Positions 21,501 to 33,085 of a DNA stretch of 64,000 bases are shown piece by piece. Position numbers and translations under genes: made by a program. The stretch lies in contig CAUEEP010000760.1 of NCBI GenBank assembly GCA_958450365.1, positions 259,462 through 323,461 of the forward strand, written 5' to 3'. This stretch comes from Mesorhabditis belari. Lineage: Eukaryota > Nematoda > Chromadorea > Rhabditida > Rhabditidae. Numbering within the stretch: position 1 is the first letter of the stretch; the number at the start of each line of letters is the position of its first letter. The notes below the pieces were generated by a model. That model saw only the letters and a list, made by a program, of their open reading frames with translations, ran no database searches and was not told the origin of the DNA.

Positions 21501-24500
21501 TGCGAATTGAGCATGCTCTTGTTTACGCACATGTAGGCGCACTTCTCACAACGGAAAGGCTTCGAGCCGATGTGATTTCGGATGTGGTATTCCTGGAAAT
21601 AGAAATTCCCTGTTAAACACTGGAAACTGTACTGATTTTGGTCAAATTTCTGTCTAGAAACGCACCCAATTGCTTTTGGTACATTCAATTGCTTCTTTTC
21701 AAAAAGGATCTTTAAACTCAAGTGCGCCAGAAAGTGTACATTTACATTTGTCAGAATAGAGAATTTTTGACAACTTTTCCCTCTGACATAGACAACTTTT
21801 TCTCTGACAAATTTTCCCTTTTCAACACTAGACTTGCTGGGACATCATTCTCTACAGATTTGCAGCTAATTCTCTACCAATTTCACGCTAACTTTTATCT
21901 TTACTAGCAAAAGCAGCTTTTACACTTATTTCTTATAAAGTACAAAAACATATAGACTATTTACTTTCATAAAAATTACCAAGTGATGCTTGTATTCGGT
22001 GACGAACATGCACTGTGGGCAGTTCATTTGCTTGTCCGCTGGAATGTGAGTTCGCGCGTGAGCCCAGTGATCGTCCTGAAAGTTTAGATTGATAGTTATA
22101 ATCTTTAAAGAAAAGTTTACCTTATTTGTGTCGGTATGTGGGCATTGTTTGCACTTGTAGACCTTTTGCTTGCTGCTACGAGATCGTGCAGAACCTGCCG
22201 GTTTGCTGGGATCGTCGGCTTTTTCCGGGGAGCTCATGTTGATGACCTGGAGATGAAGAAATAAGCTACACTATGTAAATTTCGTTTTAGAATTCTAAAG
22301 CTCCTAACTAAGGGTGCGTGTTTTATAAAAGTTCTATAAAACCTTCGGATCTTGCGTAGTTTCCGATGTTTTGAAAGAACCCGGGTATTTTAAACCGGTG
22401 GTCTTGCTTTGAAGATCTATAACTTTATCCAGAGATTATATTTTTGTAAAATTTTTATATCATTGTATAGAGGACATTTCAGGCTTTCAAATAATACTAA
22501 ATAAAGCTTGATTGGACAGTCCAGTCCAACAAAATCATAGCCAACTCTGAGCAAATGAGGCCTATCCAATTTGGATGTCGTGTTGCTTTGTTTGCATGGG
22601 AATGAAAAATCCAGTCAAGCTTTTTTTGGTATCATTTGAAAGCCTGAAATGTTCTCTGTACAATGATATAAAAGTTTACAAAAATATAATCTCTGGACAA
22701 AGTTATTGACCTTCAAAGCAAGACGACCGGTTCAAAATACCAGGATTCTTTCAAAACACCCGGATTCTTTCTATATGAGTAAAATAAAAGATATGAAACA
22801 ATTTTCTAGCGTAAAAATACTTGAAAAATCTAATTTTGTAGGTTTTGAGTCCTGAAAACTTCATAAAACATCATAAAAGGGGTTTTAAGGAGGAGACAGA
22901 ACCTTTCACGCACCCTGTACATTAGAAGTTGGAGATTAAGCATTGAATTTGCTATCCAAGTATAAGACTGAAGACTTTCAAGACTTAGAACCAAAATGCG
23001 ATCAAAACAAACTCTTACAAATGTTCTACACGTTTGGATTTCATTTGCCCACCTGTGAAACAGCACCCAAAGCATTAGCCAACGTTGGCGAGTCCGGCAG
23101 AAGCGCCGGATTCTCGGTGAATGCCCGAATTTGATCCAAAGCCGATGGAATTGGAGTCATCAGAGATTCCCCATCACCCGTCGGGAGTCCAAGATTTCCG
23201 AGAATCCTGTCAAGACCAAGCACAGCTGCCAGCGAAGTCACTGGCTGACCATTGGCGATCGTTGACGGACCAGCTTGACTGTTCACCGCTTTGTTCACCG
23301 CCTCCATCAATGAGGCCATCGTGGTTTGCAGGTGATTGTTCTCTGCATCGATTAACGGAAAACCATTCAATCTCAATGTTGCTGGAGGTGTTGGTGATAG
23401 CGGACGAGCTAATTGTAAAGGCCCCAGTCCCAAGCTTTGACTCAACGTTGATCCGAGATTCAAACTCAACGACAAAGCTGGTGGATGATGTTCGATTTTG
23501 TGTTCTTTGTGCTCTTTCGGTTCCTTTGCTGGCTGCAATTCGATTCCTTTAGCGGCTCGTTCTTCAGCTGAATGCGATTCTCGCATGTGTTTCTTCAGAC
23601 GACCCTCAGTTCTCGAAATATAGTCACACATCTTGCATTGGTGATCTCCATGAGTGTTCATGTGCGAATTGAAATGAAATTTCGAAGCACAAGAGAATGG
23701 ACAAAGAGCACATTGGAATTTGTGTGGAGTTCCATTCGTGGCCGGGAATGGGATCGGTTTGGGGGAGTTGGTTTCGGGTGGCTGATGATCGTCTGTCGAA
23801 TCGGAGACGCCGCTCGATTGATAAACGATTGATTGGAGAAGTTCAGGAGAAGGCTTCTAAATGGGAAATTGTCTCAGAGTTGCAGGAATTTCACTCACGA
23901 TGGATCATCTTCTCGAGACTCGAGCTGCTTGTTCGCATTTGAGTCGACTGGCTCGTCGCGTTTTGGGAGCGAGGTGGAGACTGAAATTTTGCCTTATTCA
24001 GAGCTTTGATTTTAGTTTGAAATGCTAGGAATCAAAGTATTCTCAGGAATTGTGCTAACTCCAGCTGCAAAACTTACCCTTTGGATTACAGCTGGCAGGC
24101 CTTGGCGGTAGAGGAGGCAATGCCAAGAAGGGTAAGGTCTGACTGGCCAGAGTCGGCTCTTCCCTTGTACCAGTAGGTCTCTGAGGACTCGTGGCTCCAT
24201 TTGGTGGATCGACCTCCATTCTATGTCCATCTTCATCACTGTCCGTAGCCGAGTGACTTCCCGCGAAACTCGGTTGGCCGTTTGATTTAGTCTCTTCGGG
24301 ACTGCAAGTAGATTGTTATAGATCAAGAATAAATTTGTCAAGTGTATACCGTATTTTCTCTAATAGTAGTGCACCCTGAGCGTCGTCTAAATTGGTCGAA
24401 ATATCGAGAACCGCTTATCAGAACCTATCGATATGGGGTCGGAAAATGTAGCTGACGAAGAGATCTAGTGGAGGATTAGAGTATTGAGCTTCTGCAAAAG

Positions 24501-27500
24501 CTTGGAAATCGTAAAATAGTGATCAACTCGGCTCGCTACTATTAGAGAAAATACGGTATTTCGGTTTTGAGGTTTTAAAACTTGTAAACAAGTTACCTAA
24601 GAGAAGAGCTTGGCTCCAAGAGACGTCTGGTATCGCCATGAATCGCCTTTGGCGCAATGAGATCCGCCTTATTGGCTGGTGGTGAGACTTGAGTGGGAAG
24701 GGGTATCGTCTCAATCAGATAGGCCTGTAAAAGGATGTGACTTCAAGAATATAGCATAAATAGATTAAGAATTTGTATGGCTAGTTTTAAACAAAACCAT
24801 GACTCCTGATTCAAAAATGATTCAAAAAAACAAATGAAAACCTAGTTCCATAGCTCTGAACTTATTTCCAAATCGTTATTTCTCTCGAACTTTCTCTCCA
24901 CCTTGTTTATCAAACGAAATGAGGTGTCCTTTGTACTCTAAGGACTAAATATGGTGCAGGGCAAAGACAGCAAATGGCCCTAACTCTGGCTAAACCCGTA
25001 CCAGTGTTGTTTTCTTAACACTGACACTTCATCGCATTCCAAAACCCGTACCGGTGGCGATTTCTTTCCATTCTCAATCGATTTCTTTCGTTGCTCTTCC
25101 AATTCTCTCGCTTGTTTCTGCCAAATTTGTTGTCCAAGAGTCGAATTGTTATTCGCTGCATGCCACTCGGCCACCTGAAAAGTTTCTCTAAACATTTTGT
25201 TTTCACATTTTGCTATTTGATTTTGCTATTTTTGTTATTTTTCTGTTTTTCCCCTCAATCACTGGTCTTTAAAAGTTGACTACAATTTGTACTTTTAGCT
25301 GTTTACTCATCCCCCACTTTAGAATTATTCATTTTTTCATTCATCTTGTTGTTGATGTGTTTTGATTGAATTTTGAACTCGCAAAATACATTAAAAACCT
25401 ATTTTTAACAATAAGAAATACAGTAAGACTGGAAAAAGAGCTCTCATCTGATTGAATTTAAAGTCGAGATTTATTCTAATGATATAACTAGGCAAAAAAC
25501 ATAAACTAGAGGCAGATACATTAAAAAAACCAGACAATCCAACTTTGAGCCTCTCTACCTTTCTCTACAAGCTTTAAGACTTTTAGCTTTAAGACTTTGA
25601 AGTCTTTAAGAAGCTTTAGCTTTAAGTCTCAGACTTTTAGCTTACGTCTCATGTGTTAATCGAGACTGAGAATCGATTGGTGACGGTTAGAAATTTCTTG
25701 AATAACGGCTAAGGGTCTAAAACCTTTGTCCACAAAGTTTTCTGAATGAATTTTATTTTAGAAATCTAATTTTGCAAAATTTCATTATAGCCATGATGTA
25801 GCCTAAAATTTTGCTAAATTTTCTTTAGATTTAAATTGATTGGGCGCTAGCAATCCTCCCAAAAACGTTGAAATCCTGGCTCCCAATACTGCCATAGGAT
25901 CCTGGCTCCCAACACTAGATTTAGAAACACTTTTTCGCAAAACTCACTTTCTTGTTCGCTTCTTCGTGGATGAAAGCGAATGGTGGCGGTGCTTGCGATG
26001 TGGGAAGATGATGAAAGAACGGTGAAGGCGGTTGAGGGATTTGAGGGAAACCGGGAACCGGATGATGGAGCCACCTTCCCGTTGCGGCAAGTGGATGCGG
26101 GTACAGTGGGGATCCGCTGCTCTCACTACAACGACCGTTCACCTGAATTTGATTTTATATTGAAGCTCAATGCGCGTTCAAGCGTCTTGCAATCCAGGAT
26201 AACTAGGCTTAAAATGAGGTGTCTCAGAAAGAATACTGTAAGATTACTGTATAGCCGTGTGCTTGGGTTACTGTAGGGTTACTGTAGGGTTACTATAAGG
26301 TTACTGTAGGCTACCGTAGGGTAACTGTAGAGCTACTGTAAGTGACTGTAGGCTACTGTAGGTTACCGTAGGGTTACGTTACTGTAGAGCTACTGTAGGT
26401 TACTGTAGAGCTACCGTAGGTTACTGTAGGTTACTGTAGGTTACTGTAGAGCTACTGTAGGTTACTGTAGGTTACTGTAGGTTACTGTAGGGTTACGGCA
26501 GAGTTTATTGATCGGATTAGAGGTTACAGTAGACTAAAAAGTCAAGAACTAGAACTCAAGAAGCGAAAATTTTAGCGGTAGCGAAAATTTGTTTGATAAA
26601 ACAGTCAGTCGATGTTTCAAAGGAGAACTTTTCAAAGGGAAAAGCCAAAAAAATCGCTTAAAAGCTGACTGATTGCCCCACGTGTCCGAGTCATTTTTTG
26701 TGAAACACCGGAAGTTTTTTTGCGTGTTAAATTTTTCCAACTGATAGCTCTGGAATCCCGCTAAAGTGACGCCAGAAATTTTCAGAAATGACCTTGAAAA
26801 ATGAGATTTCAGTTAATTTTTGGCCAAAAAACAACTGATAATTTTTGAAGTTAAAAATGGCGTCAAAAAAGGCATCAATTTGGTGCCATAGGGTTTTAAG
26901 TTTACAGCAAAAAGTCTGATTCAAAATTTGGCTAAAAATAGAGAGAATGTAGTAGTTAACTCGCTCTGGCGTAAGGGAGATCAATTGTGCTGCGTTGTAA
27001 TGGTTAGTACAGTTGGCCGGCAAGCTCAGTTGCTCGGTAGTCGCTGGTTCGACTCCGGCACAACTTTTTGATCTGCCCTAGCTCTAAGTTAATAAAAAGA
27101 TTCTTCACTTCTTTCAGAGTGTACTTTGTGCTCAAAATGTAACGTTGACACTTTCTAGTGATCTGAAACCTTTCATTTCTGTCTGTCAAAGAAAAGTAGA
27201 GAATTCATTGCACTAGAAAGGGTTTGTTTAGAGATTTTTAAGCACATAGTGAGCACTTACAGTTCATCTCGTAAACCCACGCCATTTGGTAGAGGGATAC
27301 CTAGGTAGGGGGATACTTCAGAGGTATGGGTCTACCTAAAAAAAGGTATGGGTCAACCTCGGAGGTAGGAGAACCCAAGGAAAAGGAAAATGTCAAAAGG
27401 AAATGAGGATTTAAAACATTTAAACTGGATTTAAAGCAAATATAAAGTAAACAAGAGAAAAGAGAGCCTGGATTGTGCAATAGACAAAAGTTAAGTCAAA

Positions 27501-28461
27501 TCACAAAAGCTAAAAGCTTCAAAAGCTCCAAAAGCTAAGATTTACTTTCAAAATCTTCTATTTACTTCATAAATGTTTTCGATTTTCTTTCCTCCAGATG
27601 ATTCTCAGGAAGGGTTACAGTACCTGCATTGGAGTGTGGACTGGCATGTGTTGGAGTGACTCATGATGGGTGGGTGGCCATCCTTCGGGTTGTCTAAAAA
27701 TAGAAATATCGACAAATTTTTGATTCTAATCAAGAATTGAGCTTTTTAGGTTAGAAATCGTTGATCTGATTGATCAGATTGATCAAATTCATCAAATTAA
27801 TTCATCAAATTTCTTTTGGATTTGATTCGGATAATCTTTGACTTCGAAAATTTGATTTTTTGAAGGTTTAAACTTATCAACTCAACTTTCTTTATGTAAC
27901 TTTTTAATATGGAAACTTTTCTAATAAAGAATCTGTCTTTTCCAGTAAGAATTTATTGGTTTTCATAAGTTTTCCGATTCATAAATAATGAAATAAGTAC
28001 GAAAAGGAGGAAAGTACGATAAGAATAGTAAAATAAGGCTTAAATAAGTCTAAATCTAAGTCTAAATCTAGTCTAGTCTAGTCTAAGTCTAAATAAGTAC
28101 GAGCTTAGGAAAAAAGCTTGCTACTTTTTCCTTTTATGAAATTTTTCAGATGAAAACTGCTTAGTGAGGCTCAAGTTTAAGCTGAAGCTCAATTCCGAGT
28201 TGTTACTTAACGCTAGATTTATCATTTTTGATCTAAAAGTGTTCACAATCAAGAATTTGCTTTGTCATAATGAAATTGCTCATAGTTCTTGATTATTTCA
28301 ATGTTATTAGTTTCTAATTCTTGATTATTCTAATCCTTCCCTTGTCCTTTCCCATTTTTCAAATCTTTCCTCACCTCCTCGGCTCCTCGTCAAACGTGGA
28401 AGACATTGCCGTATCTTCTACAAACTCCGATCCGTTATATTTATAAGCATCCAGACGGCAC
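17893..28461 (-). CDS. hbl-1: hunchback-like zinc-finger transcription factor, 5' end missing
   Basis: Ortholog of nematode hbl-1, a nuclear repressor controlling larval stage timing. Minus-strand exons, 5' to 3': 28375-28461, 27624-27693, 25948-26142, 25052-25174, 24597-24724, 24078-24301, 23899-23980, 23053-23856, 22121-22246, 21980-22075, 21473-21592, 21279-21395, 19507-19713, 19329-19424, 19124-19285, 18814-19050, 18557-18718, 18436-18501, 17893-18024. About 1,060-1,078 codons are visible, against roughly 980 residues for the C. elegans protein. Nine C2H2 fingers occur: two in exon 23053-23856, four around the Hunchback signature [20 protein letters not shown] and [18 protein letters not shown], one at 19329/19285, and the terminal pair ([21 protein letters not shown], then C..C...H....H). 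Seventeen of eighteen junctions agree in phase; the 42-nt intron 23857-23898 does not. The first exon opens with one base of a split codon, so an initiator exon lies upstream. Confidence 0.95.
21279..22246 (-). CDS. hbl-1: hbl-1 central zinc-finger cluster (four exons)
   Basis: Exons 22121-22246, 21980-22075, 21473-21592 and 21279-21395, each a multiple of 3 and phase 0. Fingers: [34 protein letters not shown]...[23 protein letters not shown] and [22 protein letters not shown]. This is the DNA-binding block that identifies the family. Confidence 0.95.
22311..22916. mobile_element. 606-bp palindromic element in hbl-1 intron
   Basis: Ends AGGGTGCGTG / CACGCACCCT. Long imperfect arms (for example GACATTTCAGGCTTTCAAAT at the left against its reverse at 22620-22660) surround about 80 bp of centre. 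It fills the intron between exons 23053-23856 and 22121-22246. Confidence 0.7.
23053..23856 (-). CDS. hbl-1: hbl-1 large exon with fingers 1-2 and Pro/Leu-rich region
   Basis: 268 codons. Near the start is [20 protein letters not shown] (finger 1) and then [21 protein letters not shown] (finger 2), followed by a KEHKEHK basic stretch and a Leu/Pro-rich tail ending ALGAVSQ. Its acceptor is CCATTTAG; an alternative acceptor at 23812 would remove 44 bp. Confidence 0.93.
24347..24558. mobile_element. TACCGTA-ended MITE in hbl-1 intron
   Basis: 212 bp with ends TACCGTATTTTCTCTAATAG / complement, flanked by TA. No coding capacity. Same terminus type as 42922-43131. Confidence 0.85.
26236..26504. 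repeat. GTTACTGTAG tandem repeat in hbl-1 intron
   Basis: About 25 degenerate units of 10-11 bp (GGTTACTGTAG, GAGCTACTGTAG). Intronic, between exons 27624-27693 and 25948-26142. Confidence 0.9.
27020..27070 (+). pseudogene. truncated tRNA-like sequence
   Basis: AAGCTCAGTTGCTCGGTAG fits a D-arm/A box and CTGGTTCGACTCC a T-arm/B box, but only about 10 bp separate them, so the anticodon arm is missing. Confidence 0.4.
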
Positions 28462-30453
28462 CTAAGATTAAATACTCAATTCAAGACTCCATTTCATAGA
28501 AGAAATTTTGACTATAATTGAAAAGCAATAGAAGTTAGGTGCTGAGAAATCAACCTCGACCCAGTGTCATGCCGTAGCCTCAACGGGGGCAAACCGATAC
28601 TTGTCATATGGGCAAAAATTCAATAGGAAAATAAGAAGAGTACGGTATTCTGGTAGCAAAAAGCCAACCGGAGATCATAAGAATCGAAGAGATTCACAAT
28701 ATTCTGTGAGAATCTGAGAATCCAGAGATTCACAAGATCCAGGGATTCACAATGAAAGCCGAAAATGGATCAAAAAGATCCAAATGGTTTCAAGTTGTTT
28801 AAGAAATGTCTAAGCCAAAAGCTCAGAGATTATGATAGTTGAGTCCACGTGGGTTACGGTAGTTTAACCCAGATTTCAGACTGTTTAAATCAGAGATCAG
28901 ATAGTTTAACTCAGAGTACGGTAGCTCTAAGTTTAGAGTCCAAGTTTAGAGTCCAGTACTGTAGCTCTCAGAGTCAAAAGAATGCTGTAGCCCAGTCAAG
29001 AATACTGTAGCCAAGAATACTGTAGCCAAGAAGCACAATTTAAAGTCCAAAGTACTGTAGCTGAGTTCACAAAGCCCGGGAGTACTGTAGCTCTTTGTCT
29101 CAAAGAGCCAAGAGCCAAGAATACTGTAGCCAAGTCCAGAGTACTGTAGCTTCACTCAAAGATCAGGGGCTACTGTAGATATCCACAATACAGACTCGTG
29201 GATTACTGTAGCTTTCGCAAAGAAATCTCGAAAGATCTTTTTCTCTTTCAAAATAGAGTATTGATCCTCAATTCCTGAGGTGTTTTCAACAAAAAAAAAG
29301 AAAAAAATTTCTCTCTCTCCAGAACCAAAAAAACACCATCAAGAGGGCCGCCCTTTGGCCGAATGCCAGACAAACGACCATTGCGGTCATCCTTGGAAAA
29401 AGTGCACTTCTCTGTTTTCGAAAAATCTGTGTTTTTTTCTTTAAATTCTTTTTCTTTTTACCTACTTCTATTTTTGTCTCTTTTTCCCCCTTTTTTCCCC
29501 TTTTTCCCCTTTTTCCCGCTTTTTTAACGCTTTGTTTTTTTCGATTTTTGAGCCGTCTCTTTTCTCGGGTTTTCCCTGTCGTTTTTGCAAATTCCCTTTC
29601 GCAATGGTTTTTTGGCAAATGAATGAAAAAATAAATGGCAATTTTTCTGATATAAACAAGTTTCGGTCACGTGGACAAAGATTGGTGTTTTGTTCTGATG
29701 GGTAATTGAAATAGAATGCGGGACTTGTCTAAGAGATGCGATTTAGCACATCATAAGAGTAAACTAAGCTAGGTTTAGCCAGATTTTGAGTATTTCACTT
29801 GAAAAGATCGTCAATTCTTCAAAATCTTCGGCCCACGTGGCTGATTTAAACCTATTTAAGGTGTACTTTATGCGCAAAATGAAGAAACAAACGTTTTTTT
29901 GGGCTGTAGATCACTGTTTTCGTTGAAATTGGCTCGTAAATCACCGTTTTTCTTTAAATTTACTATTCATAATTTACTCTTTACTAAATTTTTGTTCAAA
30001 TTTCATCGATTCAAGGTGTACTTTGTGCTCAAAATGCAGAAATAAACGTCTTTTTGGCTGTAGAGAACTGTTTTTGTTCACTTTAACTCGAAAATCACTG
30101 TTTTTTGTTCACATTTCACTATGAAACTCGAGAAATCTACTGCCCAAAGCAATGCACGTTTGCAATTTTCATAAAATACCCCAAAAACCTTTAGATTGGC
30201 AATGTTTCTATCAAAAATGGCTTACTAAAGCTCACTCAAGCCTTTCAGAAGCCTGAAAAATGCAAATTCATTCTCAAATACAAACAAATTCGTTCAAAAT
30301 CGTTCCAATTCGTTCAAATTCGTTCAAATTCGTTCAAATTCGTTGAAATTCAGTTCACTAGCTAATTTAGTATGTCTAAATAGATTAATAAAGGCTTCAG
30401 CTTCCAAAAAAACACTATAAAGAGCAGTAGTTGAAATTAGGGCAAATCAAAAG

Positions 30454-30525
30454 TTGTGCGCCCCCGGGACTCGAACCCGGGAGCTTTGGCTTACCAAGCA
30501 AGTGTGCTAACCACTACACCACAAC
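30454..30525 (-). tRNA. tRNA-like gene or pseudogene, anticodon loop GGT (Thr-like)
   Basis: Minus strand has GTGGTGTAGTGGTTAGCAC (D arm, A box), loop TTGGTAA (anticodon GGT) and CCCGGGTTCGAGTCCCGGG (T arm, B box), then CACAACTTTT, where TTTT fits a Pol III terminator. GTTGTG at the 5' end can pair with CACAAC at the 3' end. However the anticodon stem has mismatches and the spacing between T arm and acceptor is about 4 nt too long, so this may be a pseudogene. Confidence 0.45.
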
Positions 30526-31048
30526 GTCCACGACTTCCCTCCCTCCAGAGGGGCTTAACTCAAGATTATTGTAGCTAAACTCCACAATATAGCCTCTTTT
30601 TTTCTATAAGATCTTCTTATCAGTTTCTCAACCGGAATTTCCAAAGCTCAGCTCAAATTTCGAAATTTCACTCAAAATTTCACCAAAAATTGATCATTTC
30701 CTACAAATTCCTTCGAGAAATCTGTTCTTGTTTCCAAATAAGTTCACTGTTTTCTTCTTTTTCTTCTTTTTTTCTACTTCTTTTCCATTTGAAATCATAT
30801 AAAAGATGTTTTTGAGGCCAATTTTCTCCCGCACCGATCAACAACTCCTTCAAAAAAAGAAATATTTCGAGAAAATACGGCTCACGTGCCGGAAATTTCT
30901 GTGTTTTTCTCTCATCAAACGCCAAATTTCATTGAATCTTTCTCATCGTTTTCTCAGAAAAACGTCTTCTTTTAGCAAGGATTAGTAAAATTAAAGAAAA
31001 AGTGCAGATTTCTGAACGATTATCGTTCTCTTTTGAGAATTTTAAAGT

Positions 31049-31763
31049 CTACCGTAAATATTGTAATGGTACCCCCGCCCCCCTCCAAGATAGGAAACAC
31101 TGGATGACAATAGCAAGAGCAATTATTTTGCAAATCTTTAGCTGAATATCTTGTGCCTTTCATAACTGTAGGTAAACTACCGTAAATACTGTAATAGTAC
31201 CCCCCGCCCCTCGTACAGTCGCGTAATCGCAAGTATTTCATTATTTCATTTTTTTCAAAGCGCCCATACTTTCAAAAAATGCGTCTTTGGTATCAAAAAA
31301 AAGCTGAAATTCAGGGCTATTTTTTGATATCTAAGCGCGCATTGTAGCATAAACCAGTGTCGAGAAAAACGCGTCCAAAGCTAGACTACGCAACGCTGGG
31401 GCGGGGTACTATTACAGTATTTACGGTAACTTTTTGTGCTCTAGCAATACGAAAGGAATATACGGAAAGAGCATATAAAGTGGGCTCCGTCCCTTTTATC
31501 CGTCCCTTTATCATAGAAGCGATCTTTTAGAGGCGGGACAAGCAAATCAGACATTCAACTTTCTGAGCCACTTTTCTGCACACGTACTTTCAAAAAATGC
31601 GTCTTTGGTATCAAAAAATAGCCCTGAATTTCAGCTATTTTTTGATATCTAAGCGCGCATTGTAGCGTAAACCAGTGTCGAGAAAAACTCGTTCAAAGCT
31701 AGACTACGCAACACTCCACATCGTCATTATGGGGATGGGGTACTATTACAGTATTTATGGTAG
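31049..31763. mobile_element. nested pair of TACCGTAAATACTG MITEs
   Basis: An older copy with ends at 31049 (TACCGTAAATATTGTAATGG) and about 31763 (TACAGTATTTATGGTA-type complement) appears interrupted by a younger copy, 31178-31428. Both carry the body motif GAAATTCAGGGCTATTTTTTG and GCGCGCATTGTAGC. A third copy lies at 56094-56361. Confidence 0.65.
31178..31428. mobile_element. TACCGTAAATACTG MITE, 251 bp
   Basis: Complete copy with ends TACCGTAAATACTGTAATAG and its complement. Body is the reverse of 56094-56361 with high similarity. Confidence 0.85.
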
Positions 31764-32223
31764 GTAATTTTCCACTCGGCTCAAATAAACAATCAACTAA
31801 GTAAAGCTGAAAAAAAACTGAGTTTTGTTGAATTTGTTTTCAAAAACAATTTTGCGGTGAGTTTGTTTGAAATCAAGATTTCAAAATACGTATTTACAAG
31901 AGAAAACCTTGTTTTTTCTTTTCTTTTTTTTGAAAAAACAATCATATGGTTGATAAAGTTTTTCAATGTTTTTTTGAAATGTTTTGCAAAAAGTTAGTCG
32001 TTTTTGGAGAAAGAGAGACATTTTTCATAAAAAGAAGAGATTTCCGATTATGGCAGAGTTGGAAAACAGATTTAGATTGAGGGAAATGACGTGTGTTTTG
32101 ATCAAAATTAGCAATAACCATAATTTGAGCTTATCTTATCGCTTTTGTAAAGCAATTTTGCCCGACAATTTACACAGGGAGTTTTAAAAACCATTTTTTT
32201 TTGGCTTAGTTATTCAATTCGGA

Positions 32224-32571
32224 GACTTTCAGACCTCTAAAGTACCATCTAAAGTACATCTATAGCATACTTTAGAGGTTTAAAAGTCGAAAACCGGAAG
32301 CTAAGCCAAAAACTGATAGAAAAGACAAGTTTCCATGGCACTGATAGAGAGCTGGACAGTTCAAAGTGTATTTTTTGATCTTGATTCAAGCTGAACAGAC
32401 TTTCAAACCTCTAAAGTACCATCTAAAGTGCCTCTATAGTATACTTTAGAGGTTTAAAAGTCTAAAACTGGAAGCTAAGCCAAAAACTGATAGAAAAGAC
32501 AAGTTTCCATGACACTGATGATGAGCTGGACAGTTCAAAGTGTATTTTTTGATCTTGATTCAAGCTGAACA
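32224..32571. repeat. 174-bp tandem duplication
   Basis: 32224-32396 is repeated almost exactly at 32398-32571 (GACTTTCAGACCTCTAAAGT through GATTCAAGCTGAAC). Each copy contains a short inverted repeat around CTCTAAAGTACC. Confidence 0.9.
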
Positions 32572-32888
32572 CGCTTTTTAGCGCACACAACTCTTTCATT
32601 TTTGCAACGATTGAATTGTAAAGTAAAGAAAAGTAAAGAATGCAGGAAAAGTAAAGAATTGTGTCCACCAGAAAGAGTCTTTCCTACTTTCAAGCACAAA
32701 GTGCACTTGAAAGTTTGAATATCAAATGGATGGATCGGTTGGTGGAATCGATTAGGAATGGACCGGTTGGTGGAATCGATTAGGGATAGATCGATTGGTC
32801 TCATTTGACTCAAAAGTTAGCCACTAATTGGCCCGTTATCCTGATTTTAATAAATTTGCGACGATACGGCCCACCGGCGAGTCGTAGA

Positions 32889-33085
32889 CATGGAAAAATT
32901 CCAACCTGAACCTAATTCCACCTTCATTTTCTTGGCCGATTCTTTGCCGATTACTCTGAAATTTTGTCTACAGATAGAAATCGACTTTTTCAGCTTATAG
33001 ACAAGATTTCAGAGCAATCGACCAAGAAACCGCCGAGAAAACGAAGGTGGAATTAGGTTTGGGTTGGAATTTTCCCATTTCTAGT
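32889..33085. mobile_element. palindromic MITE, TAGACATGGAAAA ends
   Basis: Arms ATGGAAAAATTCCAACC...CCTAATTCCACCTTC are complementary to GAAGGTGGAATTAGG...TTTTCCCATTTCTAG. The same family occurs at 39487-39828. Confidence 0.8.

Noticed and set aside
27290..27375. GAGGTAG-like motifs as let-7 sites for hbl-1
   Set aside because: They lie in an intron of hbl-1 (between exons 27693 and 26142) and so would be removed from mRNA.
29286..29659. Lys/Arg/Glu-rich frames of 63-110 codons
   Set aside because: Readings of a polypyrimidine tract; low complexity on both strands.
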